A model generated the notes under the pieces. The model saw only the letters and a list, made by a program, of their open reading frames with translations. It did no database searches and had not been told where the DNA came from. Made by a program: the position numbers and the translations under genes. A stretch of DNA of 64,000 nucleotides, from assembly GCF_001514285.1 (NCBI RefSeq), contig NZ_KQ949030.1:1-64000 (forward strand), written 5' to 3'. Positions 27,252-36,580 of the stretch are shown here, piece by piece (position 1 is the stretch's first letter; each line of letters begins with the position of its first letter). Origin of the DNA: Streptomyces sp. DSM 15324. GTDB taxonomy: Bacteria > Actinomycetota > Actinomycetes > Streptomycetales > Streptomycetaceae.

Positions 27252-27341
27252 GCGCAGCCGCCGTGAACGGCTGCTCGTACCAACGGGTGGGGACACGGGT
27301 CCTCCTCGGGATGATGCGGGTGAGCGTTGGTGCGGTGGCAC

Positions 27342-30191
27342 TCAGGAACCGGCGGCCTCCAGAGCAGCGAACTTCTCCTCCAGGTCCACCAGGAACTGTT
27401 CGCCGTTGGGCAGCATGCTCGCGACGGAGCGCACCGTGGTGCCGGCGGGGGCGGAGGAGGCGCCGTCCTCGATGTAGGCCGCGGCTTCCGGGATGTGCGC
27501 GATGAGCAGGTCCTTGAAGGCGCGCATCGCGTCCTCGCGGTCCAGCAGCACGTCGATGGGCATGTCCAGGGACAGCGGCGCACGCGCAATGTCATCCGTC
27601 GCGAAGGGCACCGTCCAGGTGTGCCGTCCCGAGCCCACCTGGAGTTCCTCCTGGCCGGGCAGGAGCACGTCGGCGGTGGTGTTCGGCGGTACGAGGGCTT
27701 CGACGGTCAGCTCGTCTCCGGACAGGGACCAGGAAACGGCCGCCTCGCCGTACGGCGTGCGCAGCGCTGCCTCTGCGTGGGTGAGCCCGCCTCCCGGCAC
27801 GGGTGCGATGCGCAGGCGCCGGTAGCCGGGTGCGGCGGGGGCCAGGCCCGCCACCGTGCGGTGCAGCCAGTCGGCGACGGCGCCCAGCGCGTAGTGGTTG
27901 AAGGAGGTCATACCGCTCGGGTTGACCGTGCCGTCGGGCAGCAGGCTGTCCCAGCGCTCCCAGATCGTGGTGGAGCCCATGGTGACCGGATAGAGCCAGG
28001 AAGGGCATTCGCGCTGGAGCAGCAGCCGGTACGCGGTGTCGGCATGGCCGGTGCCGGTCAGAGCGTCGCAGATCAGTGGGGTGCCGACGAAGCCGGTGGC
28101 GATCTTGTAACCGTTGCCCCGCACCAGCTGGGCGAGCCGGTTTCCGGCGTGGACGCGCTGGTCGGCTGTGGCGAGCAGGTCGAAGCAGAGGGCGAGGGCG
28201 TAGGCGGTGGGGGCGTCGGCCATCATCCGGCCGGCGCCGGTGACGTACTCCTCCTGGAACGCGGACCTGACCTCGGACGCCAGCGCCTGGTAGCGCTCGG
28301 TGTCGGCGGTCTTGCCGAGGACCTCGGCGGAGCGGGCGAGAAGCTCGGTGGAGCGGGCGAAATAGGCCGTGGCCACGAGCTCGCCCGGGGTGGCCGCGGC
28401 GTCCGGGCGTCCGGCCGGGGCGGTCGGGTCGAGCCAGTCGCCGAACTGGAAGCCGGTGTCCCACAGTCGGGACTCGCCCGCGAGGCCGGCCACATGGTCG
28501 ACCCAGGCGCGCATCGAGTCGTACTGCGCCGCCAGGACCCCGGTGTCGCCGTAGCGTTCGTAGAGCACCCACGGCACCATGACCGCCGCGTCGCCCCAGG
28601 CCGCGGTTGCCGAGTCGGCTCCCGGAACGACGTTGGGCACGACGAACGGGACGACGCCTTTCTCGCCTTGCTCGGCGGCGAGGTCCGCCAGCCAGGAGGT
28701 GAGGAAGCCGGCGCTGTCGTGGAGGTAGGAGGCGGTCGGCGAGAAGACCTGGATGTCGCCCGTCCAGCCAAGGCGTTCGTCGCGCTGGGGACAGTCGGTG
28801 GGCAGGTCGAGGAAGTTGCCGCGCATGCCCCACACGACGTTCTCGTGCAGGCGGTCCACGAGGTCGTCGGAGCAGCTGAACGTGCCGGTGCGGGCGAGAT
28901 CGGAGTGCAGGACGACGGCCTTCACCGCGGTGGCGGCGTCGAAGTCGTCGGGGGCGCCGGTGATCTCGGCGTAGCGGAAGCCGTGGAAGGTGAAGCGGGG
29001 TTCGAAGACTTCGGTGCCCTCGCCGCGCAGGGTGTAGGTGTCCGTTGCTGCGGCGGTGCGCAGCGGGCGGGTGCACAGTTCGCCGTCTTCGAGGACCTCG
29101 GCGTGGCGCAGCACCAGGTGCCGGCCCGGCTCGCCGGTCACCGTCACGCGGAGGCGTCCGACCAGGTTCTGGCCGAAATCGAGGAGTGTCCTGCCGGACG
29201 GTGTCGTGGTGACGGAGACCGGAGCGATCTCCTCGATACGGCGTACCGGGGGTCCATCGGGGGCGACCAGGGTGGCGAGGTCACGTTCGACGGTGCGGAC
29301 CGCGCGCCAGCCGGCGTCGTCGTACCCGGGTTCCGACCAGCCGTACCGTTCCAGCCGTGCGTCGTACGCCTCGCCGTCGTACAGACTGGAGGCGACGACG
29401 GGGCCGGTTGCCGCCCGCCATGCGCCGTCGGTCACGACACGCTCGGTGGTGCCGTCCTCGTAGGTCACCTCCAGCTGTGCGAGGAAGGCGAGGCGGTCGC
29501 CGTAGACGGCCCGGGTCTTGCCGTCGAAGCCGATACGGCCGCGGAACCAGCCGTCTGCGAGCACCGCGCCGAGGGAGTTGCGGCCCTGCCGCAGCAGGCC
29601 GGTGATGTCGAAGGTCTGGTAGCGCAGACGCTTGTCGTACGCCGTCCACCCGGGTGCGAGGACGTGGTCGCCGACCCGGTTGCCGTTGAGTTCGGCCTCG
29701 TAGACGCCGAGCGCGGTGGCGTAGAGGCGGGCCGACCGTACGGGGCCGCGCAGGTCGAACTCGCGGCGCAGGAGCGGGGAGGGCTGGTCGAGCTGCGCGT
29801 CCTCCTCCCAGTCGGGAGTGATGAAGGACGCCGACCAGTCGTCGGGAGCGAGCAGGCCCGCCTCGACGGTCGCCGACTCGCTCCAGGAGGACTTCGCACC
29901 GTCGGCCCCGGTGACGCGGACACGGACAGTGGCTCGGTCGCGGGCCGTCAGCGGTGCGAAGGGCCAGGGGACAAGGACGGAATCGTCGGATTCGATCCGC
30001 AGCACGGTCGGCTCCGATCCCCCCTGCCCGGTGAACTCCACCTCGTAAGCCGTCTGCTGCCAGTTCGCGGTGTCGGTGAGCGTGGTCCAGGACAGACGGG
30101 GCGTGGCAGTGCCCAGGCCGACGGGTTCACGCACATGCTCGAACCGGACCTCGGCGACGGTGACGGTAGGGGTGCGGGCTGCCTGGATCAC
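27342..30191 (-). CDS. GH78 alpha-L-rhamnosidase with extra C-terminal domain
   Basis: This encodes 949 aa. I chose GTG 30191 because GGGGA lies seven bases upstream. The TTG at 30221 would sit inside a palindrome. N-terminal beta domains (residues 1-320) precede the (alpha/alpha)6 barrel with the GH78 signature TDCPQRDERLGWTGD (catalytic acid region) and TTIWERWDSL (second catalytic Glu). There is no signal peptide, so it is cytoplasmic. After the usual C-terminal beta domain (VLLPGQEELQVGSG) about 80 more residues follow (LSLDMPIDVLLDREDAMRAF, VRSVASMLPNGEQFL). These resemble the tail of the GH3 at 38042. The enzyme removes terminal L-rhamnose from glycosides such as flavonoid rutinosides; the exact substrate is unknown. 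Operator A lies about 90 bp upstream. Confidence 0.92.
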   Translation of the reverse strand: MIQAARTPTVTVAEVRFEHVREPVGLGTATPRLSWTTLTDTANWQQTAYEVEFTGQGGSEPTVLRIESDDSVLVPWPFAPLTARDRATVRVRVTGADGAKSSWSESATVEAGLLAPDDWSASFITPDWEEDAQLDQPSPLLRREFDLRGPVRSARLYATALGVYEAELNGNRVGDHVLAPGWTAYDKRLRYQTFDITGLLRQGRNSLGAVLADGWFRGRIGFDGKTRAVYGDRLAFLAQLEVTYEDGTTERVVTDGAWRAATGPVVASSLYDGEAYDARLERYGWSEPGYDDAGWRAVRTVERDLATLVAPDGPPVRRIEEIAPVSVTTTPSGRTLLDFGQNLVGRLRVTVTGEPGRHLVLRHAEVLEDGELCTRPLRTAAATDTYTLRGEGTEVFEPRFTFHGFRYAEITGAPDDFDAATAVKAVVLHSDLARTGTFSCSDDLVDRLHENVVWGMRGNFLDLPTDCPQRDERLGWTGDIQVFSPTASYLHDSAGFLTSWLADLAAEQGEKGVVPFVVPNVVPGADSATAAWGDAAVMVPWVLYERYGDTGVLAAQYDSMRAWVDHVAGLAGESRLWDTGFQFGDWLDPTAPAGRPDAAATPGELVATAYFARSTELLARSAEVLGKTADTERYQALASEVRSAFQEEYVTGAGRMMADAPTAYALALCFDLLATADQRVHAGNRLAQLVRGNGYKIATGFVGTPLICDALTGTGHADTAYRLLLQRECPSWLYPVTMGSTTIWERWDSLLPDGTVNPSGMTSFNHYALGAVADWLHRTVAGLAPAAPGYRRLRIAPVPGGGLTHAEAALRTPYGEAAVSWSLSGDELTVEALVPPNTTADVLLPGQEELQVGSGRHTWTVPFATDDIARAPLSLDMPIDVLLDREDAMRAFKDLLIAHIPEAAAYIEDGASSAPAGTTVRSVASMLPNGEQFLVDLEEKFAALEAAGS

Positions 30192-30209
30192 GAGGGTTCC
30201 CCATTCTGT

Positions 30210-30219
30210 GAATCGATTC
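30210..30219. promoter_or_regulatory. GAATCGATTC palindrome, LacI-type operator candidate
   Basis: A perfect 10-bp palindrome with a central CG (context CTGTGAATCGATTCAATCA) lies 19 bp upstream of the rhamnosidase GTG start. The form fits LacI-family operators. No intact LacI gene is in the window, only a possible remnant near 40.5 kb. Confidence 0.45.
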
Positions 30220-30277
30220 AATCAGTGAGCCGCACCTTGGCCAGCAGTCCGAAGGGGCTCGAAAAAGTGTGTGGCTG

Positions 30278-30313
30278 AAACCCTAGCCATGAAACCCGAA
30301 TGCTACTAGGTTT
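30278..30313. promoter_or_regulatory. Operator copy A of the glycoside regulon
   Basis: On the minus strand this reads AAACCTAG, four bases, ATTCG, then GGTTT and a right arm GGCTAGGGTTT. It is itself an imperfect dyad (AAACCCTAG ... CTAGGTTT). The same pattern is found upstream of the SDR gene (35515) and the second GH3 gene (37893). It sits in the divergent region between the GH78 and the MFS-GH3-TetR unit and could control both. Confidence 0.7.
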
Positions 30314-30707
30314 CCGCCGTGTGAACTTCCGACGAACCCCGATCACCCCCGTTCACATGCAGGAGGAAGCAGTCTTTCCCGTCGCTCCACCCTCCAACAG
30401 TGACCAGCAGGTCACCACTGGGAAGGGTTGACGGTTCAGGCCATGGTTCCCGTCATGGCCATTACGGATCTGAAAGGTTCCAACCCCTCGCGTCGGCATC
30501 AGACCTCGCCGCCGCCAGCCGCACTTCCGGTTCCGTCCGAGTCCCCCACCGACGCGCCTGCTGCGCCCCGCGCCTGCACGTCGCGCTCGACTGCCGCTCA
30601 CCATCGCTCGACGCGCTCCGACCGCTGCCCACCGGCGGGCGGTGCCGTCGCCCTCCCGTAGTCCGCCGCACCGCGCGGGCCGCCTTCTGACGAGAGGCCA
30701 CACTGCC
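30314..30707. other. Long leader before the MFS gene
   Basis: About 390 bp between operator A and the GTG of the MFS gene hold no recognisable gene on either strand. An open frame starting at 30642 reads into the MFS gene but lacks a ribosome binding site. The region may contain the promoter and a long 5' untranslated leader. Confidence 0.4.
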
Positions 30708-32201
30708 GTGTCTTCATCCACCACCCCCTCCGCGCCCCCGCCCACCACACCGGCGTCCCCGACCACCGCCGAGCCCGCAGGTCTCGGTGCCCGTCTGGCA
30801 CTGATCGCGGTGGCCCTGATGTGGCCGACCCAGCTGCTGTCACTGAGCGGCCTTCTCGGAGGCAACGCCCAGGCATCCGTCGCCCTGCACTTCCACACGG
30901 CGGAGATCGGATGGTTCATCCTCGTCAACGCGCTGGTCGGCACGGTCATCCTGCCCTTCGTCGTGAAGGCGGCCGACCTGTACGGCAAGCGCAACACGAT
31001 GATCGCCATCACCGTGCTCGGCCTGGTCGGCGACATCGTCGCCGCCCTCGCCACCGACTACGAGACCCTGCTGATCGGCCGCGCCATCGCCGGCTTCTAC
31101 GCGCCGATCGCCGCCCTGGCCTACGCCAGCGTCCGCGAGCTCTTCCCGCCCAAGCAGGTCGGCACCGCCAGCGGGTTCATCGGCAGCGGCATCGCCTTCG
31201 TGGCCCTGGGCGGCCCCTTCCTCACCGGGTGGCTGCTGGACTCCTTCGGCTTCCGCGGCGTGCTGTGGGCACTGGCCATCGCCACGGCCGTCGGGCTGGT
31301 TCTCCTGCTCACCGTCGTGCCCGAGACACCCCACCGGGTGCGCGGCACCGGCTTCAACTGGCTGTCCGGGCTGCTCCTGGGCCTCGGCGCGGCGTCGGTC
31401 ATCTACGGCGTGGGCAAGGGCGGCGAGTGGGGCTGGACGGACGCCGGCACGCTGGGATTCATCCTCGGTGGCGTGCTGGCGGTGATCCTCTTCGTCGTCA
31501 TCGAGAAGAAGTCCGCCAACCCGCTGTTCGACCTCACGATGATGTCCCGCCGCCCGGTGTGGAGCGTCATGGTCGCGACCTCCCTCATCGCCGGAACCAT
31601 CTTCGGCACCGGCGTCATCACGCAGCTGCTGGTCCTCTTCCCCAAGATCCCCACGGTCTCGGACGGCCTGGGCATGACCGCCACCCACTTCGCGGTCATC
31701 GGCATCCCCTCCAGCATCCTCATCCTCGTCGTCGGCTTCGGCACCGGCGCCCTGCTGCGCAGCCTCGACGCCCGCATCCCGTTGGCCCTGGGCGCCGCGC
31801 TCGCCTGCCTCGGTTTCGTGCTCTCGCACACCTGGCACTACACGACCTTCCAGCTGATCATTCTGGGGCCCGTCTCCGCGTTCGCCATCGGCATGATCGT
31901 CGCGTCGATGCCCGTCCTCATCATCCAGGCGGTCAGCCCCGACGAGCAGGCCACCGCCAACGGTCTGCAGAACCTCATACAGGGCGTCACCACCACGGTG
32001 ATCACCCAACTCGTCTACGTGGTCCTCGCCCAGGACAGCCGTGTCGTCCAGGGCACCCGCTTCTACCTGGACGACGGCTACAAGAACGCCATGCTCCTCG
32101 GCGCCGCTCTCGCGGCGGTCGGGCTCCTGACCGTGGCGCTGATCCCCAAGCTGAAGCGCACCGAGGACGTGACCGCGGGCGAGGCCCTGAGCCACTCCTG
32201 A
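30708..32201 (+). CDS. MFS transporter (14-TM type) of the glycoside locus
   Basis: This encodes 497 aa from the GTG at 30708 with GAGAGG upstream. A Ser/Thr/Pro-rich N-terminus of about 35 residues precedes the first helix. Motif A after TM2 is KAADLYGKRNTM and TM5 holds GSGIAFVALGGPFLTGWLL (motif C-like). It has about 14 predicted helices like DHA2 carriers. Position ahead of a GH3 gene and a TetR gene in one operon suggests import of a glycoside or export of the aglycone; direction cannot be told from sequence. The GH3 start is 60 bp downstream. Confidence 0.85.
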   Translation: MSSSTTPSAPPPTTPASPTTAEPAGLGARLALIAVALMWPTQLLSLSGLLGGNAQASVALHFHTAEIGWFILVNALVGTVILPFVVKAADLYGKRNTMIAITVLGLVGDIVAALATDYETLLIGRAIAGFYAPIAALAYASVRELFPPKQVGTASGFIGSGIAFVALGGPFLTGWLLDSFGFRGVLWALAIATAVGLVLLLTVVPETPHRVRGTGFNWLSGLLLGLGAASVIYGVGKGGEWGWTDAGTLGFILGGVLAVILFVVIEKKSANPLFDLTMMSRRPVWSVMVATSLIAGTIFGTGVITQLLVLFPKIPTVSDGLGMTATHFAVIGIPSSILILVVGFGTGALLRSLDARIPLALGAALACLGFVLSHTWHYTTFQLIILGPVSAFAIGMIVASMPVLIIQAVSPDEQATANGLQNLIQGVTTTVITQLVYVVLAQDSRVVQGTRFYLDDGYKNAMLLGAALAAVGLLTVALIPKLKRTEDVTAGEALSHS

Positions 32202-32261
32202 CCGTGCTCCCCGGCTGGTCCGCCCCCGGCGGACCAGACCCCCCCACCGAAAGGCAACCCC

Positions 32262-34700
32262 ATGACCCGTCGGCAGTCGGTTGACGAAGCGGATCTCACC
32301 CGGCGCCTGGACGCCATGTCCCTCAAAGAGAAGGTGACCTTGCTCACCGGCGGCGACGCCTGGACCCTGACACCGGTCGTCGCCGCCGGCCTCGCTTCCC
32401 TCGCCCTGTCCGACGGGCCCGTCGGCCCCCGCGGCACCACGTTCGGCGGCGACGCTCCCGCCGCACTGCTCTTCCCCAGCCCCACCTCGCTGGCAGCGGC
32501 CTGGGACGAGGACCTGGCCCGCGAGGCCGGACGGCTGATGGGACTGAAGGCCCGCGAAATGGGCATCCACGTCCTGCTCGCCCCCACCGTCAACCTCCAC
32601 CGCTCACCCCTCGGCGGCCGGCACTTCGAGTGCTACTCCGAGGACCCCCACCTCACCGCACGCATCGCCACCGGCTTCGTCAAGGGGGTGCAGTCGACCG
32701 GTGTCGCCGCCACCGTCAAGCACTTCGTCGGCAACGACTCCGAAACCGAACGCATGACGTACGACGCCCGGATCGACCCGACGACGCTGCGCGAGACGTA
32801 TCTGCCGCCCTTCGAGGCGACGGTGCGGGAGGCGGATGCCTGGGTGGTGATGGCGGCCTACAACTCGGTGGGCGGCACGACGATGACCGAGAACACCGAG
32901 CTGCTCACCGGCCTGCTGAAGCAGGAATGGGGCTTCGACGGCGTCGTCGTCTCCGACTGGCAGGCTGCCCGGTCCCTGGAGGCCTCCGCCCTGGCCGGCC
33001 TCGACCTGGTGATGCCGGGACCGGACGGACCCTGGGGCGACGCGCTGGTCGCCGCCGTGGAACAGGGCGGCGTGCCCGAGTCCGTGGTCGACGACAAGGT
33101 ACGGCGGATCCTGCGGCTCGCGGCCCGCACCGGCGCCCTTGACGGGGTCGACGCGCCGCCGGCGCAGGCCGTGCCCGGGGACGTGCACGCACGCATGCGC
33201 GACCTCGCCGTCCGCGGGTCGGTCCTGCTGCGCAACGACGGCCTGCTGCCCCTGGCCCCTGCCGCGCTCCGCAAGGTCGCACTCATCGGACCCAACGCGG
33301 TCCGTTTCGCACCGCAAGGCGGCGGAAGCGCCCATGTCACGCCCGAGCATGTCGTGACACCCGCGGAAGGACTGCGCCGCGCGCTCGGTGAACACGTCGA
33401 GGTCACCGTCCACCCGGGCGTCTTCCCGCACGCCAAACTGCCCCCGATCCACGCAGGGTTGGTCACCGACCCCGTGGACGGCGCGCCAGGTGTGCGCCTG
33501 GAGTACCGCTCGGCGGACGGCAGACTCATGTCCGACGAGCACAAAGACCCCTCGGCCTGGTGGTTCCCCATCCTCCTCGGAGAGGACGTCGACGAACTGT
33601 GCCTGCGGACCCGGCTCACCCTGACGGAGTCCGGCGAGCACCGCCTGTCCGTCCTGGGAACCGGCCACTTCACGCTGCACGTGCCGGGCCAGCAGCCCCA
33701 GACCCACGAGGAACTGCAGGAAGGCGACGACATCGCCGCACTCCTGCTCAACCCGCCGTCGCACACCTTCGTCTTCCCCGCAGCGCGAGGCGAGACCGAG
33801 ATCCTCGTGCGGGTACGCCCCCAACGCAACCTCCCCTACCCCATCACTCTGCTGGGCCTCGGCTACGACGTCCCGCGCGGCACTGACGAGGAGGAACTGC
33901 GGGCGGCCGCAGACGCCGCGGCGGACGCGGACGTCGTCGTTCTCATGATCGGCAGCGACGCCGACACCGAGACCGAGAACGCCGACCGCGCTTCCCTCAG
34001 GTTGCGTGGCCTGCAGGACCGGCTCGTCGAACGGGTCTGCGCCGCGAACCCCCGCACCGCCGTGGTCGTCAACGCCGGCTCGCCCTTCCTGATGCCCTGG
34101 GCCGAACAACCGGCCGCGCTGCTGTGGTCGTGGTTCCCGGGCCAGGAGGGCGGCGACGCGATCGCGGACATCCTGACCGGCACCGAGCCGGGCGGGCGAC
34201 TGCCCACGACCTTCCCGGCGGTCGAGGAGGACGTTCCGGTGCTGTCGACCCAGCCCGTCGACGGCGTCCTCGACTACGCGGAAGGGTCACTGATCGGGCA
34301 CCGCGCCTACGCGGCGTCCGGAACGGCACCGCTCTTCCCGTTCGGCCACGGGCTGTCGTACACGACCTGGCAGTACCAGGATTTCGTGGTCACCGGAGAC
34401 CTGGCGCGCGGGCTCGGCGTCCGCGTCAACGTCCGCAACACCGGCTCAAGGGCCGGTCGCGAGGTCGTCCAGGCCTATCTGGAACCCGCCGACGGCTCCG
34501 AACCGGCCCGCCTGGTCGGGTTCACCGCCATCGAGGCGGAGGCCGGTGCGGCTGCGGTCGCCACCATCCAGGTGCCCGCACAGGCTCTTGCCCGCTGGAC
34601 CGGGAGCGGCTGGGGCCCCCGTTCCGGGCCGCACCTGCTCCGGGTCGGACGCTCGGTCCTGGACACCCGGCTCCGTACCCACGTGGCACGCCCAGGCTGA
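32262..34700 (+). CDS. GH3 beta-glycosidase with PA14 domain
   Basis: This encodes 812 aa with GAAAGG before the ATG. The N-terminal TIM barrel has the typical LALSDGPVGPRG and KHFVGNDSETERM (substrate-binding KH). The catalytic Asp nucleophile lies in FDGVVVSDWQAARS at about residue 229. A PA14-like insert (about 400-530, GVRLEYRSADGRL ... LSVLGTGHFTLHV) interrupts the second alpha/beta domain. A fibronectin-III-like C-terminal domain follows (GREVVQAYLEPADGS). No signal peptide, so intracellular. PA14-containing GH3 enzymes commonly act on beta-glucosides of small molecules. It is in one operon with the MFS gene before it and TetR after it. Confidence 0.93.
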   Translation: MTRRQSVDEADLTRRLDAMSLKEKVTLLTGGDAWTLTPVVAAGLASLALSDGPVGPRGTTFGGDAPAALLFPSPTSLAAAWDEDLAREAGRLMGLKAREMGIHVLLAPTVNLHRSPLGGRHFECYSEDPHLTARIATGFVKGVQSTGVAATVKHFVGNDSETERMTYDARIDPTTLRETYLPPFEATVREADAWVVMAAYNSVGGTTMTENTELLTGLLKQEWGFDGVVVSDWQAARSLEASALAGLDLVMPGPDGPWGDALVAAVEQGGVPESVVDDKVRRILRLAARTGALDGVDAPPAQAVPGDVHARMRDLAVRGSVLLRNDGLLPLAPAALRKVALIGPNAVRFAPQGGGSAHVTPEHVVTPAEGLRRALGEHVEVTVHPGVFPHAKLPPIHAGLVTDPVDGAPGVRLEYRSADGRLMSDEHKDPSAWWFPILLGEDVDELCLRTRLTLTESGEHRLSVLGTGHFTLHVPGQQPQTHEELQEGDDIAALLLNPPSHTFVFPAARGETEILVRVRPQRNLPYPITLLGLGYDVPRGTDEEELRAAADAAADADVVVLMIGSDADTETENADRASLRLRGLQDRLVERVCAANPRTAVVVNAGSPFLMPWAEQPAALLWSWFPGQEGGDAIADILTGTEPGGRLPTTFPAVEEDVPVLSTQPVDGVLDYAEGSLIGHRAYAASGTAPLFPFGHGLSYTTWQYQDFVVTGDLARGLGVRVNVRNTGSRAGREVVQAYLEPADGSEPARLVGFTAIEAEAGAAAVATIQVPAQALARWTGSGWGPRSGPHLLRVGRSVLDTRLRTHVARPG

Positions 34701-34737
34701 ACGCCTGCGAGTCCCGGGTGTGCCGAGCTGACGGACG

Positions 34738-35391
34738 GTGAAGTACGGTCGGAGCGTGAGCACACCACGCAAGCCCCGCGGCCCCTACCGCAAGGGCCTG
34801 GAACGCCGGAAGCAGATCCTGCGGGCCGCCCTGGAGGTCTTCAACGAGCACGGCGAACGCGGTTCGTCGCTCAAGGAGATCGCCGACCGCGTGGGCATGT
34901 CGCAGGCGGGTGTGCTGCACTACTTCGACTCCCGCGAGGAACTGCTCCTGGCCGTACTGGCCGAACGGGACGCCCTGGACACCGAGTCGGTCGCCGACGT
35001 GACGTCCCCGGGTGAAGCCGTGGCCCGGACCGTGGCACACAATGCCCAGCAGCCGGGCCTGGTGGACCTGTTCGTCACCCTGTCCGCCGCCGCGTCCGAC
35101 CCGGAGCATCCGGCTCACGCGTTCTTCAAGCAGCGGTACGCGGACCTGAGTGCCCAGATCGAGGACGGCTTGGACAAGGGCCAGCTGCAAGGGCAGATCC
35201 GCCCGGACATCGCGCCGCGGCACATGGCGCGGATGCTGGTGGCCCTCTCGGACGGGCTTCAGTTGCAGTGGCTGCTGGATCCGAGCGTCGACATGGCGGA
35301 GACGATCGACGCGTTCAACCGGATGTGCCTGGCCTGGTCGGAGGAGACCAGCCGGCCGGCGCCTCAGGCGTCTTCCCGCGACCACGCCTGA
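34738..35391 (+). CDS. TetR/AcrR-family regulator of the glycoside locus
   Basis: This encodes 217 aa from the GTG at 34738. A GTG at 34756 (VSTPRKPRGPYRKG) is an alternative and neither has a strong ribosome binding site. The TetR HTH spans about residues 20-65 (QILRAALEVFNEHGERGSSL, ADRVGMSQAGVLHYFDSREE). The C-terminal ligand domain is all helical (HFxK-like AHAFFKQRYADLSAQIED). It ends the MFS-GH3 operon and lies 120 bp before operator copy B. It is the only intact regulator in the locus and so the best candidate for binding copies A, B and C. Confidence 0.88.
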   Translation: MKYGRSVSTPRKPRGPYRKGLERRKQILRAALEVFNEHGERGSSLKEIADRVGMSQAGVLHYFDSREELLLAVLAERDALDTESVADVTSPGEAVARTVAHNAQQPGLVDLFVTLSAAASDPEHPAHAFFKQRYADLSAQIEDGLDKGQLQGQIRPDIAPRHMARMLVALSDGLQLQWLLDPSVDMAETIDAFNRMCLAWSEETSRPAPQASSRDHA

Positions 35392-35723
35392 GCTTCGACG
35401 CCACGACCCACCGCGGTACCGCCTCAAAACCACCGCGCACTGCCACAGGGCCTCGCGGTCACTCCCGCACGCCCTCGACGGCCTCTCCGCGGTCCTGGCA
35501 TCTCCGCAGCATCCAATACCTAGCGCCATTCGCTTTTTGCTCCTAGAGTCGGTCGTCGACGCCCTTCCGTTTCGTCGCGCCTGAACAGCCACGTGTTCGG
35601 CGCAGGTGCCCCCGCCGCAGGCCGCAGCGCGGGATACGGCGCCTCTTCCCTCTCCTCGAAAACGACCGCGATGCGTGCGCGCACCGCACTCAGCGGTCCG
35701 CCGTAAGACAAAGAGGTAGCCCT
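35392..35723. other. Intergenic region with operator B
   Basis: This 332-bp gap separates the TetR gene and the SDR operon. It holds the conserved operator at 35515-35550 and presumably the SDR promoter. I see no gene in it. Confidence 0.5.
35515..35550. promoter_or_regulatory. Operator copy B of the glycoside regulon
   Basis: This reads ATACCTAG, four bases, ATTCG, then CTTTTT and a right arm TCCTAGAGTC, matching copies A and C position by position. It lies about 175 bp upstream of the SDR ATG. Confidence 0.7.
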
Positions 35724-36494
35724 ATGGAACGTCTGAACACCCGCCGCATCCTCGTCACCGGATCCGCTTCCGGCATCGGCCGTGCGACCACCCTTCGGCT
35801 CCTTTCCGAGGGGGCGCGCGTCGTCGCTACGGACATCGACAAGGACGGCCTGGCGGAGACGGCCGGGCTTGCCGCCGAGGCAGGAACCGGTGAGCGGCTC
35901 CGGACGGCCCTCCTCGACGTCTCCGACGAGAGCGCGGTGAACAGCGTCGTGGCGGACGCCGTGGCCGGACTCGGCGGCCTGGACGCCCTGGTCAACGTGG
36001 CCGGCATGCTGCGCGGGGCCCACACCCACGCATGCTCCCTGGAACTGTGGAACCGCGTCATCGCCGTGAACCTCACCGGCACCTTCCTGGTGACCCGGGC
36101 GGCGCTGCCCGCACTGCTGGAGACGGGCCGGGGCGTGGTGGTGAACTTCAGCTCCACCTCGGCCCAGTTCGCCCACCCGTTCATGGCCGCGTACTCCGCG
36201 AGCAAGGGCGGGATCCTGTCCTTCACCCACAGCATCGCCCAGGAGTACGCCAAGCAGGGCCTGCGCGCGGTGAACATCACCCCGGGCAGCATCTCCAGCG
36301 GCATCACCGAGAACATCTTCTCGCTCGTCCCCGAGGACACCGACTGGAACCTCTTCACCAAGCTCACTCCCGCCCTCGGCGAGGGCTTGGGTGCGCCCGA
36401 CACCGTCGCCGGCGTCGTGGCGATGCTGGTCTCCGACGACGGCGCCTTCATCACCGGCACCGAGATCCGCATCGACGGCGGCACCCACCAGTAG
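35724..36494 (+). CDS. Short-chain dehydrogenase/reductase (SDR)
   Basis: This encodes 256 aa with AGAGG upstream. Classical SDR features: cofactor loop VTGSASGIGRATTLRLL, Asp after beta-2 (ATDIDKDG, suggesting NAD preference), NVAGML, catalytic Ser (NFSSTSAQF) and YSASKGG (YxxxK). The C-terminal LVSDDGAFITGTEIRIDGG is typical of the FabG-like classical group. First gene of an SDR-MFS operon behind operator B. It probably oxidises a sugar or aglycone hydroxyl released by the glycosidases. Confidence 0.9.
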   Translation: MERLNTRRILVTGSASGIGRATTLRLLSEGARVVATDIDKDGLAETAGLAAEAGTGERLRTALLDVSDESAVNSVVADAVAGLGGLDALVNVAGMLRGAHTHACSLELWNRVIAVNLTGTFLVTRAALPALLETGRGVVVNFSSTSAQFAHPFMAAYSASKGGILSFTHSIAQEYAKQGLRAVNITPGSISSGITENIFSLVPEDTDWNLFTKLTPALGEGLGAPDTVAGVVAMLVSDDGAFITGTEIRIDGGTHQ

Positions 36495-36580
36495 CACCTG
36501 CGGGGGAGCATCCCGCGCCCCGCGCCGACGCTCCCCCACCGCACTCGCGCATGAATATGCCCGACCGGCCGGAGGCCGCC

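Noticed and set aside
27327..30278. Very long open frame on the plus strand opposite the GH78 gene
   Set aside because: It is a codon-bias shadow of the rhamnosidase; low-complexity Gly/Val/Arg composition and no family motif.
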